Shown: positions 8,761 to 16,765 of the stretch, in pieces
How positions within the stretch are numbered: the stretch's first letter is position 1
How the letters are laid out: every line of letters begins with the position of its first letter
NCBI RefSeq assembly: GCF_001509485.1
Contig: NZ_LLZI01000169.1
Span: 7,547 to 71,546 of the forward strand
Source of the DNA: Streptomyces sp. NRRL F-4489
Lineage (GTDB): Bacteria > Actinomycetota > Actinomycetes > Streptomycetales > Streptomycetaceae
Reading direction: 5' to 3'
DNA length: 64,000 nt
The notes under the pieces: model-generated
Seen by the model: only the letters and a program-made list of their open reading frames with translations
What the model was told of the DNA's origin: nothing
Databases searched by the model: none
Program-made: the position numbers and the translations under genes

Positions 8761-11085
8761 TCAGCTCTCGGCGGGCGCCTCGGCGGGCTGCGCGCTCTTG
8801 GCGGCGGCCCGCTTGCGGGTCCGCTTCGGCTTCTCCTCGGCCGCCTCCGGGGCGTCCGCGGCGGCCTTGGCGGCGGCGGTCTTCTTGGCGGCGGTCTTCT
8901 TGGCCGGGGCCTTCTTGGCCGCCGCGGTCGTGGACGTGGCCGTCTTGGCCGCGGCCGTCTTGCGGGTGCGCTTCGGCTTGGCCGGGGCTTCCTCGGCGGT
9001 GCCGGTGGCGTCCTCGGTGATCGTCGCCGTGGCGGTGGCCGCGGTGGCGGTCTCGGCGGCGGCGGTCTTGGCCGTGGCCGTCTTGGCGGCGGCGGTCTTC
9101 GCCGTGGCGGTCTTGCGGGTCCGCTTGGGCTTGGCCGGGGCCTCCTCGGCGGTGGCGTCGGTGACCGGGGCGGTCACGGCGGCCACGGGCTCGGTGGCGG
9201 CGGCCTTCCGGGTCCGCGTCCGCTTCGGCTTGACCGGAGCTTCCGCTTCCGCCGGCGCCGCACCCTCGGCGGCCTCCACCGCGGCCTCCGCCTTCTTGGC
9301 GGCGGAAGCGGTGGTGGTGCGCTTACGGGTCCGCTTGGGCTTCTCCGGAGCGGCCTCGGCCACGGTCTCCGCGACGGTGTCCGCGACGACCGGGGCGGCC
9401 TCAGCAACGACCGGCGCGGGCTCCACCGCGGGAGCCGGAGCCACAGCAGCCGCAGCCGGAGCCGCGTCCACCGCCGCGTCCGCCGTCACGGCCGCGGCCT
9501 CGCCCGCGGCCGCCGTGGCCGCGACCGCACCCCGCGTCCGGCGCCGCCGCCGGGGCGTACGCGCCGCGGCGGCCTCGTCACCCTCGGCCGCGCTCACCGC
9601 GGCGTGCGCGGCCTCCGACGCCTCCGGCGCGCTCGCACCGGCCGGCTGCTCGACCGGCGCCCCGCTCCGGGTCCGCCGCCGCCGGCGCGGCGTACGGGCC
9701 GGACGGGACTCCTCGGCGGTGTCCCTGGCGGTGTCCTTGGCGGTCTCCTTGGCGGCGTCGCGGCCGCCACCGGAGCGCCGGCCGCCGCGCCCGCGGCCCC
9801 CGGTCTCGCCCAGGTCCTCGACCTCCTCGGCGGCCAGCCCGGCCCGGGTGCGCTCGGCGCGCGGCAGCACGCCCTTGGTGCCCTCGGGGATGTCCAGCTG
9901 CTCGTAGAGGTGCGGCGAGGTGGAGTACGTCTCCTCCGGCTCGTCGAACGCGAGGTCCAGCGCCTTGTTGATCAGCTTCCAGCGCGGGATGTCGTCCCAG
10001 TCGACGAGGGTGACCGCGGTGCCCTTGGCGCCGGCCCGGCCGGTGCGGCCGATCCGGTGCAGGTAGGTCTTCTCGTCCTCGGGCGACTGGTAGTTGATGA
10101 CGTGCGTCACACCCTCGACGTCGATGCCGCGGGCGGCGACGTCGGTGCACACCAGCACATCGACCTTGCCGTTGCGGAACGCGCGCAGCGCCTGCTCGCG
10201 GGCGCCCTGCCCGAGGTCGCCGTGGACCGCGCCGGACGCGAAACCGCGCCGGCCGAGCTGGTCGGCGATGTCCGCGGCGGTCCGCTTGGTCCGGCAGAAC
10301 ACCATCGCCAGGCCGCGGCCCCGCGCCTGGAGGATACGGGCGACCATCTCCGGCTTGTCGAGGGAGTGCGCGCGGTAGACGCGCTGGGTGATGTTGGCGA
10401 CCGTCGCGCCCTGGTCGTCCGGGGCGGTGGCCCGGATGTGCGTGGGCTGCGACATGTAGCGGCGGGCCAGCGAGATGACCTGGCCGGGCATGGTCGCGGA
10501 GAACAGCATGGTCTGCCGCTTGGCCGGCAGCAGCTGGATGATCTTCTCGACGTCGGGCAGGAAGCCCAGGTCGAGCATCTCGTCGGCCTCGTCCAGGACG
10601 AGGGTGCGGACGTGCGAGAGGTCCAGCTTCTTCTGGCCCGCGAGGTCCAGCAGCCGGCCGGGCGTGCCGACGACCACGTCGACGCCCTTCTTCAGCGCCT
10701 CGACCTGGGGCTCGTACGCGCGGCCGCCGTAGATCGCCAGCACCCGGACGTTGCGGACCTTGCCGGCGGTGAGCAGGTCGTTGGTGACCTGCTGGCACAG
10801 CTCGCGGGTGGGGACGACGACGAGGGCCTGCGGCGCCTCGGTCAGCTGCTCGGGCGTGGACCGGCCGGCCTCGACGTCCGCCGGGACGGTGGTGCGCTCC
10901 AGCAGCGGCAGGCCGAAGCCCAGCGTCTTGCCCGTACCGGTCTTGGCCTGGCCGATGACGTCGTTGCCGGACAGCGCGACGGGGAGCGTCAGCTCCTGGA
11001 TGGGAAAGGGGGAAACGATGCCGACGGCTTCCAGCGCCTCGGCGGTCTCGGGGAAGATACCGAGATCACGGAACGTAGTGGACAG
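8761..11085 (-). CDS. DEAD-box RNA helicase with long basic repeat tail
   Basis: Encodes about 774 residues. The helicase core occupies roughly residues 1-430: Q motif FPIQ, motif I AKTGTGKT (residues 47-54), PTRELCQQ, GTPGRLLD, VLDEADEML, SAT, then ARGIDVEGV and HRIGRTGRAG. The remaining 340 residues are low-complexity Ala/Thr/Lys with five KPKRTRK-type motifs and two RTPRRRRRTR blocks, suited to RNA or DNA binding. Such enzymes unwind structured RNA, often at low temperature. No ATG, GTG or well-placed TTG exists before the conserved LSTTFRDLGI. I place the start at a CTG (11085-11083), 7 bases after AGAGG. It is the ortholog of mycobacterial RhlE (Rv3211) by position. Confidence 0.85.
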   Translation of the reverse strand: MSTTFRDLGIFPETAEALEAVGIVSPFPIQELTLPVALSGNDVIGQAKTGTGKTLGFGLPLLERTTVPADVEAGRSTPEQLTEAPQALVVVPTRELCQQVTNDLLTAGKVRNVRVLAIYGGRAYEPQVEALKKGVDVVVGTPGRLLDLAGQKKLDLSHVRTLVLDEADEMLDLGFLPDVEKIIQLLPAKRQTMLFSATMPGQVISLARRYMSQPTHIRATAPDDQGATVANITQRVYRAHSLDKPEMVARILQARGRGLAMVFCRTKRTAADIADQLGRRGFASGAVHGDLGQGAREQALRAFRNGKVDVLVCTDVAARGIDVEGVTHVINYQSPEDEKTYLHRIGRTGRAGAKGTAVTLVDWDDIPRWKLINKALDLAFDEPEETYSTSPHLYEQLDIPEGTKGVLPRAERTRAGLAAEEVEDLGETGGRGRGGRRSGGGRDAAKETAKDTARDTAEESRPARTPRRRRRTRSGAPVEQPAGASAPEASEAAHAAVSAAEGDEAAAARTPRRRRRTRGAVAATAAAGEAAAVTADAAVDAAPAAAAVAPAPAVEPAPVVAEAAPVVADTVAETVAEAAPEKPKRTRKRTTTASAAKKAEAAVEAAEGAAPAEAEAPVKPKRTRTRKAAATEPVAAVTAPVTDATAEEAPAKPKRTRKTATAKTAAAKTATAKTAAAETATAATATATITEDATGTAEEAPAKPKRTRKTAAAKTATSTTAAAKKAPAKKTAAKKTAAAKAAADAPEAAEEKPKRTRKRAAAKSAQPAEAPAES

Positions 11086-11359
11086 AGTCTTGCCTCTTCT
11101 GTGAGACGCGGCGAGAGGCGGCAACGGGGGTCGTACCGCACCGTCGTACGGGTTCGTACGGCGCCGGCCCGAGGGGCCGGACGGCGCGGGACCACTGCCG
11201 TCGCTCAGGCACTCCTGCCGCGAGCGGGTCCCTCCTGCCGGTGCGTACGTGGGCACGCGCCGCGCGGAGGGCGGTCGGTTGGAGCCGATCGGGCCACCGA
11301 CCGGGCATCCGCTTTCGTGGAACGACCCACCGATACTCGGCGGGTCCTTTAGCACTGTA
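11086..11359 (-). promoter_or_regulatory. long structured 5' leader of the DEAD-box gene
   Basis: A TACAGT -10 candidate (11359-11354) would start the helicase transcript near 11346, leaving a leader of about 260 bases. Hairpins are visible: CCGGCCC-GAG-GGGCCGG at 11163-11179, and a 10-bp stem with one bulge around 11272-11304. Long folded leaders are common for cold-shock RNA helicases. No gene is visible here, nor in the remaining stretch up to 11496. Confidence 0.45.
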
Positions 11360-11496
11360 CCCCGGATATCGCCGCTGAATCCGAAGGCGTGTATGACTGA
11401 GGAATTCGTCACGGGCGCCGGACCCGCCCCGGCGATCACTCCGACGGGTGAGCGGGCGGTGGCTGACCAGGGCCTTCCGGGCCCCGCGCGGCGGGC

Positions 11497-11502
11497 TATT
11501 GT
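11497..11502 (+). promoter_or_regulatory. leaderless -10 element TATTGT
   Basis: TATTGT ends 7 bases before the ATG at 11510, with no ribosome site between. This is the TANNNT-N7-ATG arrangement. Confidence 0.65.
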
Positions 11503-11509
11503 GCCGGTC

Positions 11510-12247
11510 ATGGAGACGCCTGACAACGCCGCGGCTGACGCGCGAGAACACACCGGAATCGCCGCCCAGGACTGGGCCACGGCATCCGCCGACCCGCACT
11601 ACCGGGCCGCTGTGATCGATCTGCTCGGCGCCCTCGCGTACGGCGAGCTGTCCGCCTTCGAGCGCCTGGCGGAGGACGCCAAGCTCGCCCCCACGATGGA
11701 CGACAAGGCCGAGCTGGCGAAGATGGCCTCGGCGGAATTCCACCATTTCGAGCGGCTGCGGGACCGGCTCTCGGAGATCCAGGCCGAGCCGAACGAGGCG
11801 ATGGAGCCGTTCGCCGCCGCGCTGGACGAGTTCCACCGCCAGACCGCGCCGTCCGACTGGCTGGAGGGCCTGGTCAAGGCGTACGTCGGCGACTCGATCG
11901 CCAGCGACTTCTACCGCGAGGTCGCGGTCCGGCTGGACTCCGACACCCGCGATCTGGTGCTCGCCGTGCTGGACGACACCGGCCACGCCACCTTCGCGGT
12001 GGAGAAGGTCCGGGCCGCCATCGAGGCCGAGCCGCGGGTCGGCGGGCGGCTGGCGCTGTGGGCCCGCCGGCTGATGGGCGAGGCGCTCTCCCAGGCCCAG
12101 CGGGTGGTCGCGGACCGCGACGCGCTCTCCACGATGCTGGTCGGCGGGGTGGCCGACGGCTTCGACCTGGCCGAGGTCGGCCGGATGTTCTCCCGGATCA
12201 CCGAGGCGCACACCAAGCGGATGGCGGCGCTGGGCCTGGCGGCCTGA
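11510..12247 (+). CDS. ferritin-like fold protein (MiaE-like)
   Basis: Encodes 245 residues, almost entirely helical. Di-iron-type ligand motifs are spaced as in ferritin-like proteins: GELSAFERLAEDAK (E), SAEFHHFERL (ExxH), and later DDTGHATFAVEK. The family is related to tRNA hydroxylase MiaE, but the substrate of the actinobacterial branch is not known. Its neighbour on the left is the DEAD-box helicase, and both genes keep this adjacency in mycobacteria (Rv3210c and Rv3211). The start is set by TATTGT 7 bases upstream; a GTG at 11501 is possible but would fall inside that element. Confidence 0.82.
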   Translation: METPDNAAADAREHTGIAAQDWATASADPHYRAAVIDLLGALAYGELSAFERLAEDAKLAPTMDDKAELAKMASAEFHHFERLRDRLSEIQAEPNEAMEPFAAALDEFHRQTAPSDWLEGLVKAYVGDSIASDFYREVAVRLDSDTRDLVLAVLDDTGHATFAVEKVRAAIEAEPRVGGRLALWARRLMGEALSQAQRVVADRDALSTMLVGGVADGFDLAEVGRMFSRITEAHTKRMAALGLAA

Positions 12248-12351
12248 CCTGACCTGACCGGCGCCTTCGCGGGCGGGCCGCGCACCGGCGCGCCGCGTAC
12301 CGCCGCGCCGCGCGGAACCGGGCGGTCAGCGGGCCGCCCGGCGGCGCCCCG

Positions 12352-12645
12352 TCAGCAGGCCGTCCGGTGGCGCTTGAGCGGCGCGGCCGGCCGGCGGACC
12401 GGGCGGCGCGGCGGCCGGACCAGCACCGACAGCAGCGCGGACCCCACCGCCAGCGCGGCGAGGAGCACCTGGACCGGGTGGCCCGGCCCCAGGACCGCGC
12501 GCGTCAGCAGCGCGCCGAGCAGCGCCGCGACCGGGCCCGTCGCCAGCGTCAGGGCGGGGGAGGGGAATCGCTCCGGAAGCCAGCGCCGGGCGGACAGGGC
12601 GATGGCGAATCCGACGATCACGGCGCCGAGCGCTTCCCAGATCAT
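12352..12645 (-). CDS. small membrane protein, 97 aa
   Basis: Encodes 97 residues with an N-terminal helix (WEALGAVIVGFAIALSA) and two further hydrophobic segments, ending in an arginine/proline-rich cytoplasmic tail (VRPPRRPVRRPAAPLKRHR). No domain is recognised. GGGAGGG lies 6 bases before the ATG, a strong ribosome site. It converges with the ferritin-like gene across about 100 bases without a clear terminator. Function is unknown. Confidence 0.65.
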   Translation of the reverse strand: MIWEALGAVIVGFAIALSARRWLPERFPSPALTLATGPVAALLGALLTRAVLGPGHPVQVLLAALAVGSALLSVLVRPPRRPVRRPAAPLKRHRTAC

Positions 12646-12914
12646 GCTGTTCCCTCCCGCGTGACGAGGCCGATCGGACGAACAAATCGGTCGTAGGCGG
12701 TCGTACCCAGGGGTCACCGGCAGCAACCCTCCGGCCAGACCCCGCTTGTCCGCTCAGCGTGCGCCCTCGTCCGCCCACCGGGCAAGGCATTTCCACCGGA
12801 GTGTCCGGCCCGTGGACGGCGGACGAACGGAGCGCGAACGATCGGCGGACGGAGCGCGACGCGACCCGGCCCGGACGGCGAACGGCGACTGCGAATGGCG
12901 GCGCCGGAGACGGC
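12646..12914. other. intergenic region, no gene recognised
   Basis: This gap holds no credible ORF. It should contain the promoter of the small membrane protein on the minus strand. TTGCTG near 12725 with TACGAC-type boxes downstream is the best candidate but is weak. Confidence 0.4.
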
Positions 12915-12956
12915 AAAAGGCGGCGGCCCGGAGATTCCGTTCTCCGGGCCGCCGCC
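12915..12956 (-). terminator. Rho-independent terminator of the DUF3107 gene
   Basis: A perfect 16-bp G/C-rich stem (12919-12934 with 12941-12956) and a 6-base loop are followed on the minus strand by TTTT (12918-12915). It ends transcripts coming from the DUF3107 gene. Confidence 0.85.
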
Positions 12957-13001
12957 CTTCCGCTTCGGTGCGCGGCGCCGCTCGCGCCGCCGCGGTGCCG
13001 C

Positions 13002-13229
13002 TCAGAGCGGGCCGAAACCGACCTTGCGGGCGGTCGGCTCGCCGATCTCCACGTACGCCACCCGGTCCGAAGCGACCAGGACCTTGCGACCGTGGTCGTC
13101 CACCAGGCTCAGCAGCTCCGTCTTGCCGGTGAGCGCCTCGCTCACCACGCGCTCGACCTCTTCGGCAGACTGCTCGCTCTCCAGAACGATCTCGCGGGGC
13201 GCGTGCTGCACGCCGATCTTGACCTCCAC
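13002..13229 (-). CDS. DUF3107 family small protein
   Basis: Encodes 75 residues, MEVKIGVQHAPREIVLESEQSAEEVERVV to DRVAYVEIGEPTARKVGFGPL, the full length of DUF3107. It is a soluble beta-alpha-beta protein of unknown function, next to a TetR regulator here as in mycobacteria (Rv3208A beside Rv3208). The start codon is GTG, 9 bases after GGAGGG. It lies downstream of the TetR gene on the same strand with a 117-base gap and ends at a strong terminator. Confidence 0.88.
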   Translation of the reverse strand: MEVKIGVQHAPREIVLESEQSAEEVERVVSEALTGKTELLSLVDDHGRKVLVASDRVAYVEIGEPTARKVGFGPL

Positions 13230-13346
13230 GGCTTATGTCCCTCCGACGGTCGGTGATGTGCGCGGCCGGCCGCGCGGTACGCAGCACACATTAGCCCGGT
13301 ACGGGGACGGAGAAGACGTCCGCGGCCACGCCCGCAGCGAACACGG

Positions 13347-13988
13347 TCAGTGGTTGTCGGTGCCGTGCAGGGGGAAGCCGGCGATGCCCTTCCAGGCCAG
13401 CGACGTCAGCAGCTGCACCGCGGTGTCCCGCGGCACCTTGCTCCCGGAGGACAGCCAGTAGCGCGCCACCACCTGGGAGACCCCGCCCAGGCCCACGGCC
13501 AGCAGCATCGACTCGTCCCGCGAGAGCCCGGTGTCCTCGGCGATCACGGCGCTTATCGCCTCGGCGCACTCCAGCGACACCTTGTCGACCCGCTCGCGGA
13601 CGGCCGGCTCGTTGGTCAGGTCCGACTCGAAGACCAGCCGGAAGGCGCCGCCCGGGTCCTCCACGTACGCGAAGTAGGCGTCCATCGTGGCGGCGACCCG
13701 CTGCTTGTTGTCGCTGGTCGACTCCAGCGCCGCGCGCACCGACTGGAGCAGCGACTCGCAGTGCTGGTCGAGCAGGGCCAGATACAGCTCCAGCTTCCCG
13801 GGGAAGTGCTGGTAGAGGACCGGCTTGCTGACGCCCGCCCGCTCGGCGATGTCGTCCATCGCGGCCGCGTGGTAGCCCTGTGCGACGAAGACTTCCTGGG
13901 CCGCGCCCAGGAGCTGGTTGCGCCGGGCTCGGCGTGGCAGGCGTGTGCCCCGCGGGCGCGCCGCCTCGGTCTGCTCGATGGCGCTCAC
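13347..13988 (-). CDS. TetR/AcrR-family transcriptional regulator
   Basis: Encodes 213 residues. The N-terminal helix-turn-helix reads LLGAAQEVFVAQGYHAAAMDDIAERAGVSKPVLYQHFPGKLELYLALL, a textbook TetR DNA-binding domain at residues about 25-75. The C-terminal two-thirds is a helical ligand and dimer domain. The GTG start follows GGGAGG by 5 bases. It is the ortholog of mycobacterial Rv3208 by context. Ligand and targets are unknown; the linked DUF3107 gene could be one target. Confidence 0.9.
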   Translation of the reverse strand: MSAIEQTEAARPRGTRLPRRARRNQLLGAAQEVFVAQGYHAAAMDDIAERAGVSKPVLYQHFPGKLELYLALLDQHCESLLQSVRAALESTSDNKQRVAATMDAYFAYVEDPGGAFRLVFESDLTNEPAVRERVDKVSLECAEAISAVIAEDTGLSRDESMLLAVGLGGVSQVVARYWLSSGSKVPRDTAVQLLTSLAWKGIAGFPLHGTDNH

Positions 13989-14136
13989 GCTGCCTCCCAG
14001 AAATCGTTCCGTTCGCGGTCCGTACAAGGTGGTGCACCGCGCCCGTCATCGTACTTTTGGGTAACGGGCCTGTGTGCGGTCGGCGGCGAGAAATTCTGCG
14101 CGGCCCCCTTCCGGGAAGCCGACATAACGCCCCAGG

Positions 14137-14361
14137 TCATCGGTATTCGTCTTCGTTGAGCTCGACGACGCGGGCCTGCTCGGCCCGGTCCGCCTCGTTG
14201 GCGGAGTAGTCGCCGCCGGTCACGGCCTCGTCGCGGCGCGGTGCGAGGTCGGCGTACTGCTCGGCGGCGTCGGCCTCCGGCGCCTCGACGTCGAGCTGGG
14301 CGACGGCCGGGCCCCCGGCCGCGTCCTCGAAGGTGTCCGGGTCTGTCGGGTCGACGCGCAT
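14137..14361 (-). CDS. small acidic protein, 74 aa, unknown function
   Basis: Encodes 74 residues, very rich in Asp, Glu and Ala (MRVDPTDPDTFEDAAGG to ARVVELNEDEYR). It looks largely disordered, with no cysteine, domain or membrane segment. A GGGAG site precedes the ATG. It lies 148 bases upstream of the TetR gene on the same strand, and is divergent from the hydrolase at 14510. Function is unknown. Confidence 0.6.
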   Translation of the reverse strand: MRVDPTDPDTFEDAAGGPAVAQLDVEAPEADAAEQYADLAPRRDEAVTGGDYSANEADRAEQARVVELNEDEYR

Positions 14362-14454
14362 GGTGGCTCCCTTTCCGGTCGGTACGGGGCCATGGCCCGC
14401 CGGGGGCGGCGCCCCTCTACGAGCCTAGGAGAGCGGTTGCGGCGGCGCGATGCG

Positions 14455-14474
14455 GTGTGTGACCGCGAACACAC
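14455..14474. promoter_or_regulatory. inverted repeat GTGTGT-N8-ACACAC
   Basis: A perfect 6-bp inverted repeat lies between divergent genes, 22 bases upstream of the TAACAT element of the hydrolase gene. It could be an operator; the TetR protein encoded nearby is one possible ligand. Confidence 0.4.
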
Positions 14475-14496
14475 AAGCGGCGGTGTGATCGTCTCG

Positions 14497-14502
14497 TAAC
14501 AT
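14497..14502 (+). promoter_or_regulatory. leaderless -10 element TAACAT
   Basis: TAACAT ends 7 bases before the ATG at 14510, and no ribosome site is present. Confidence 0.65.
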
Positions 14503-14509
14503 CGACAGC

Positions 14510-15550
14510 ATGTCTTCGAGCGAGTCGCCGGACGCCGCGACAGCCGCCGCCCTCCCGGTGCCGCCGGCCGGCCCCGGGGCCCCGGACGCCGCCGCCGAGG
14601 CGGTCCGGCGGGTGACGCTGCCGGGGATCACGCTGACCGTCCGCGCCCCCAAGCGGCGCCCGGACGGCACACCCGTGGGCGCCGCCGGACGGGACCGCGA
14701 GCCGGCCCTGTGCCTGCACGGACTGGGCGGCTCCTCGCGCAACTGGACCGCCCTGATGCCGCTGCTCGCCGACCGGCTGGACCCGGAGGCGATCGACCTC
14801 CCCGGCTTCGGCGAGTCGCCGCCGCCCGCTGACGGCAACTACTCCGTCTCCGCGCAGGCCCGTACGGTCATCCGGTACCTCGACGCGGCCGCCCGCGGCC
14901 CCGTCCACCTCCTCGGCAACTCCATGGGCGGCGCCATCGCCACCCGCGTCGCCGCGGCCCGCCCCGATCTCGTCCGCACCCTCACCCTCGTCTCGCCCGC
15001 GCTGCCCGAACTCCCGCCGCAGCGCACGGCCGTGCCCACCGCGCTGCTCGCGGTCCCCGGCGTGGCCCGGCTGTTCAGCCGCCTCACCCGCGACTGGACG
15101 CCCGAGCAGCGCACCCGCGAGGTGCTGACCCTCTGCTACGGCGACGCGGCCCGGATCACCCCCGAGGGCTTCGCCTCCGCCGCCGAGGAGTACGCCCGCC
15201 GGCTCGAACTCCCGTATTTCTGGGAGGTGATGGAGCGTTCGGCGCGCGCCGTCGTCGGCTCGTACACGCTCGGCGGCCAGCACGGCATGTGGCGGCAGGC
15301 CGAACGGGTCCTGGCCCCCACGCTTCTCGTCTACGGTGGACGCGACCGCCTGGTGTCCTTCCGAATGGCACGGCGGGCGGCCGCGGCGTTCCGCGGCTCA
15401 CGGCTGCTGACACTTCCGGAGGCGGGGCACGTGGCGATGATGGAGTACCCGGAGACGGTGGCGCGCGCCGTCCGCGAGCTGGCCGACGCCGCCGCGGCGG
15501 CCGAGCGCGGGACGGCCCGCGCCGGGCACCGCACGACGGGCAGGAGCTGA
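14510..15550 (+). CDS. alpha/beta-fold hydrolase
   Basis: Encodes 346 residues. After about 60 variable residues comes the hydrolase core: CLHGLGGSSRNW (oxyanion region), DLPGFGESPPP, the nucleophile elbow LLGNSMGGAIA (Ser about residue 145), and late GGRDRLV (acid) and PEAGHVAMMEYPE (His). Gly-Asn-Ser-Met-Gly is a common variant of the G-x-S-x-G motif. The closest functional groups are epoxide/ester hydrolases and meta-cleavage hydrolases, but the substrate cannot be told. It starts leaderless and is followed 7 bases later by the DUF3152 gene, so the two form an operon. Confidence 0.87.
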   Translation: MSSSESPDAATAAALPVPPAGPGAPDAAAEAVRRVTLPGITLTVRAPKRRPDGTPVGAAGRDREPALCLHGLGGSSRNWTALMPLLADRLDPEAIDLPGFGESPPPADGNYSVSAQARTVIRYLDAAARGPVHLLGNSMGGAIATRVAAARPDLVRTLTLVSPALPELPPQRTAVPTALLAVPGVARLFSRLTRDWTPEQRTREVLTLCYGDAARITPEGFASAAEEYARRLELPYFWEVMERSARAVVGSYTLGGQHGMWRQAERVLAPTLLVYGGRDRLVSFRMARRAAAAFRGSRLLTLPEAGHVAMMEYPETVARAVRELADAAAAAERGTARAGHRTTGRS

Positions 15551-15557
15551 CGGGCAC

Positions 15558-16721
15558 GTGGGACGACACAGCCGCCGGCCCGCCGGGGAGCAGGCCCCGT
15601 CCTACGGGGAGCAGGCCCCGTCCTACGGGGAGCAGACCCCTTCCTACGGGGAGCAGACCCCTTCCTACGGGCAGAGCGCCGGGATCGCCGGTGGTACGCC
15701 GTACGCGCCGGGGACCGGGCGGCGGCGCCGGGTGGCCCCGGAGAGCGATGCCGCCGCGCCCGCCGGCGTGGTGATCCCCCGGCCGCGGGGCCCGGAGCCC
15801 GGGTACGGGCCGAGATCGATGGCCCCCGAGCCCGGGTACGGGCCGAGCCCCCATCCGGCGGCCCCGGAACCGGTCACGCTGACCCCGCAACCGGACGCCC
15901 CCGCCGCCCGCTCCCCCCGTAAGAGCGGCAAGGCCCGCACGCTCACCGGGGCGGCGGCCGCCGCCGTGACCACCGCGCTCGCCGTCGTGATCGCCGGCCA
16001 GGTGGCCGACCAGCACCACGACGGCACCACCCCGCAGGCCCGCGGCGGCGACGACCGTGCGGACGGCGGCGCGGACGCCGCGTCCCGTTCGGAGATCCGC
16101 GCACGCCAGGACGCCCAACCGGCCGACTACGCCACGCAGATGGCCCAGGTCTTCCCGCTCGACCCGCAGCTGACCGCCGCCGGCCGCTTCCACCCGGTCG
16201 GCGGCGACGCCCCCGCGCCCGGCCACGGCAAGGTCAAGCGCTATCGGGTCGACATCGAGGAGGGACTGCCCCTGGACGGCGAGCTGTTCGCCGAGGCGGT
16301 GCACAAGACCCTCAACGACGACCGCAGTTGGGCGCACGGCGGCCGGCGCACCTTCCAGCGGGTCGCCTCCGGTGACGCGGACTTCGTGATCACCCTGGCC
16401 AGCCCCGGCACCACCGCCAAGTGGTGCGCCAAGTCCGGCCTGGACACCACCGAGGACAACGTCTCCTGCGACTCGGCGGCCACCGAACGCGTCATGATCA
16501 ACGCCTACCGGTGGGCCCAGGGCGCCCAGACCTACGGCCCCGACAAGATGTTCGCCTACCGCCAGATGCTGATCAACCACGAGGTCGGCCACCGCCTCGG
16601 CCACAACCACGAGATCTGCTCCCGCCAGGGCGCACTGGCCCCGGTGATGATGCAGCAGACCAAGTTCCTCACCACGGACGGCGTCACCTGCCGGCCCAAC
16701 TCGTGGCCGTATCCGGCGTAG
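15558..16721 (+). CDS. DUF3152 membrane-anchored metalloprotease candidate
   Basis: Encodes 387 residues. The N-terminus has four repeats of EQAPSYG/EQTPSYG and a Pro/Gly-rich stretch. A single membrane helix follows (LTGAAAAAVTTALAVVIAGQVA, about 128-150), then an extracellular DUF3152 domain. That domain contains NHEVGHRLGHNHEIC, which matches the metzincin zinc site HExxHxxGxxH, followed by PVMMQQ, a possible Met-turn. It is therefore probably a zinc peptidase facing outside the cell, although DUF3152 has no assigned activity known to me. Four cysteines (CAKS, CDS, CSR, CRP) may form disulfides. GTG start; co-transcribed with the upstream hydrolase. It is positional ortholog of Rv3207c. 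Confidence 0.85.
   Translation: MGRHSRRPAGEQAPSYGEQAPSYGEQTPSYGEQTPSYGQSAGIAGGTPYAPGTGRRRRVAPESDAAAPAGVVIPRPRGPEPGYGPRSMAPEPGYGPSPHPAAPEPVTLTPQPDAPAARSPRKSGKARTLTGAAAAAVTTALAVVIAGQVADQHHDGTTPQARGGDDRADGGADAASRSEIRARQDAQPADYATQMAQVFPLDPQLTAAGRFHPVGGDAPAPGHGKVKRYRVDIEEGLPLDGELFAEAVHKTLNDDRSWAHGGRRTFQRVASGDADFVITLASPGTTAKWCAKSGLDTTEDNVSCDSAATERVMINAYRWAQGAQTYGPDKMFAYRQMLINHEVGHRLGHNHEICSRQGALAPVMMQQTKFLTTDGVTCRPNSWPYPA
15585..15668 (+). repeat. four tandem 21-bp repeats inside the DUF3152 gene
   Basis: Four 21-base units (15585, 15606, 15627, 15648) differ by only two bases between the first and last pairs. They encode the EQxPSYG repeats. Near-identity at the DNA level indicates recent slippage, so copy number may vary among strains. 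Confidence 0.85.
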
Positions 16722-16731
16722 AGAACTCCAT

Positions 16732-16751
16732 GGGCACGTAGATCCGTGCCC
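16732..16751. terminator. short hairpin between convergent genes
   Basis: GGGCACG and CGTGCCC pair over 7 bp with a 6-base loop, 10 bases after the DUF3152 stop codon. It separates this operon from the convergent MFS gene at 16766. Confidence 0.5.
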
Positions 16752-16765
16752 GTTCCGCCACCCGG

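Noticed and set aside
13354..13362. TTGTCGGTG match to the DNA-damage promoter motif
   Set aside because: It lies within the 3' coding end of the TetR gene, and no TANNNT is found 8 bases downstream.
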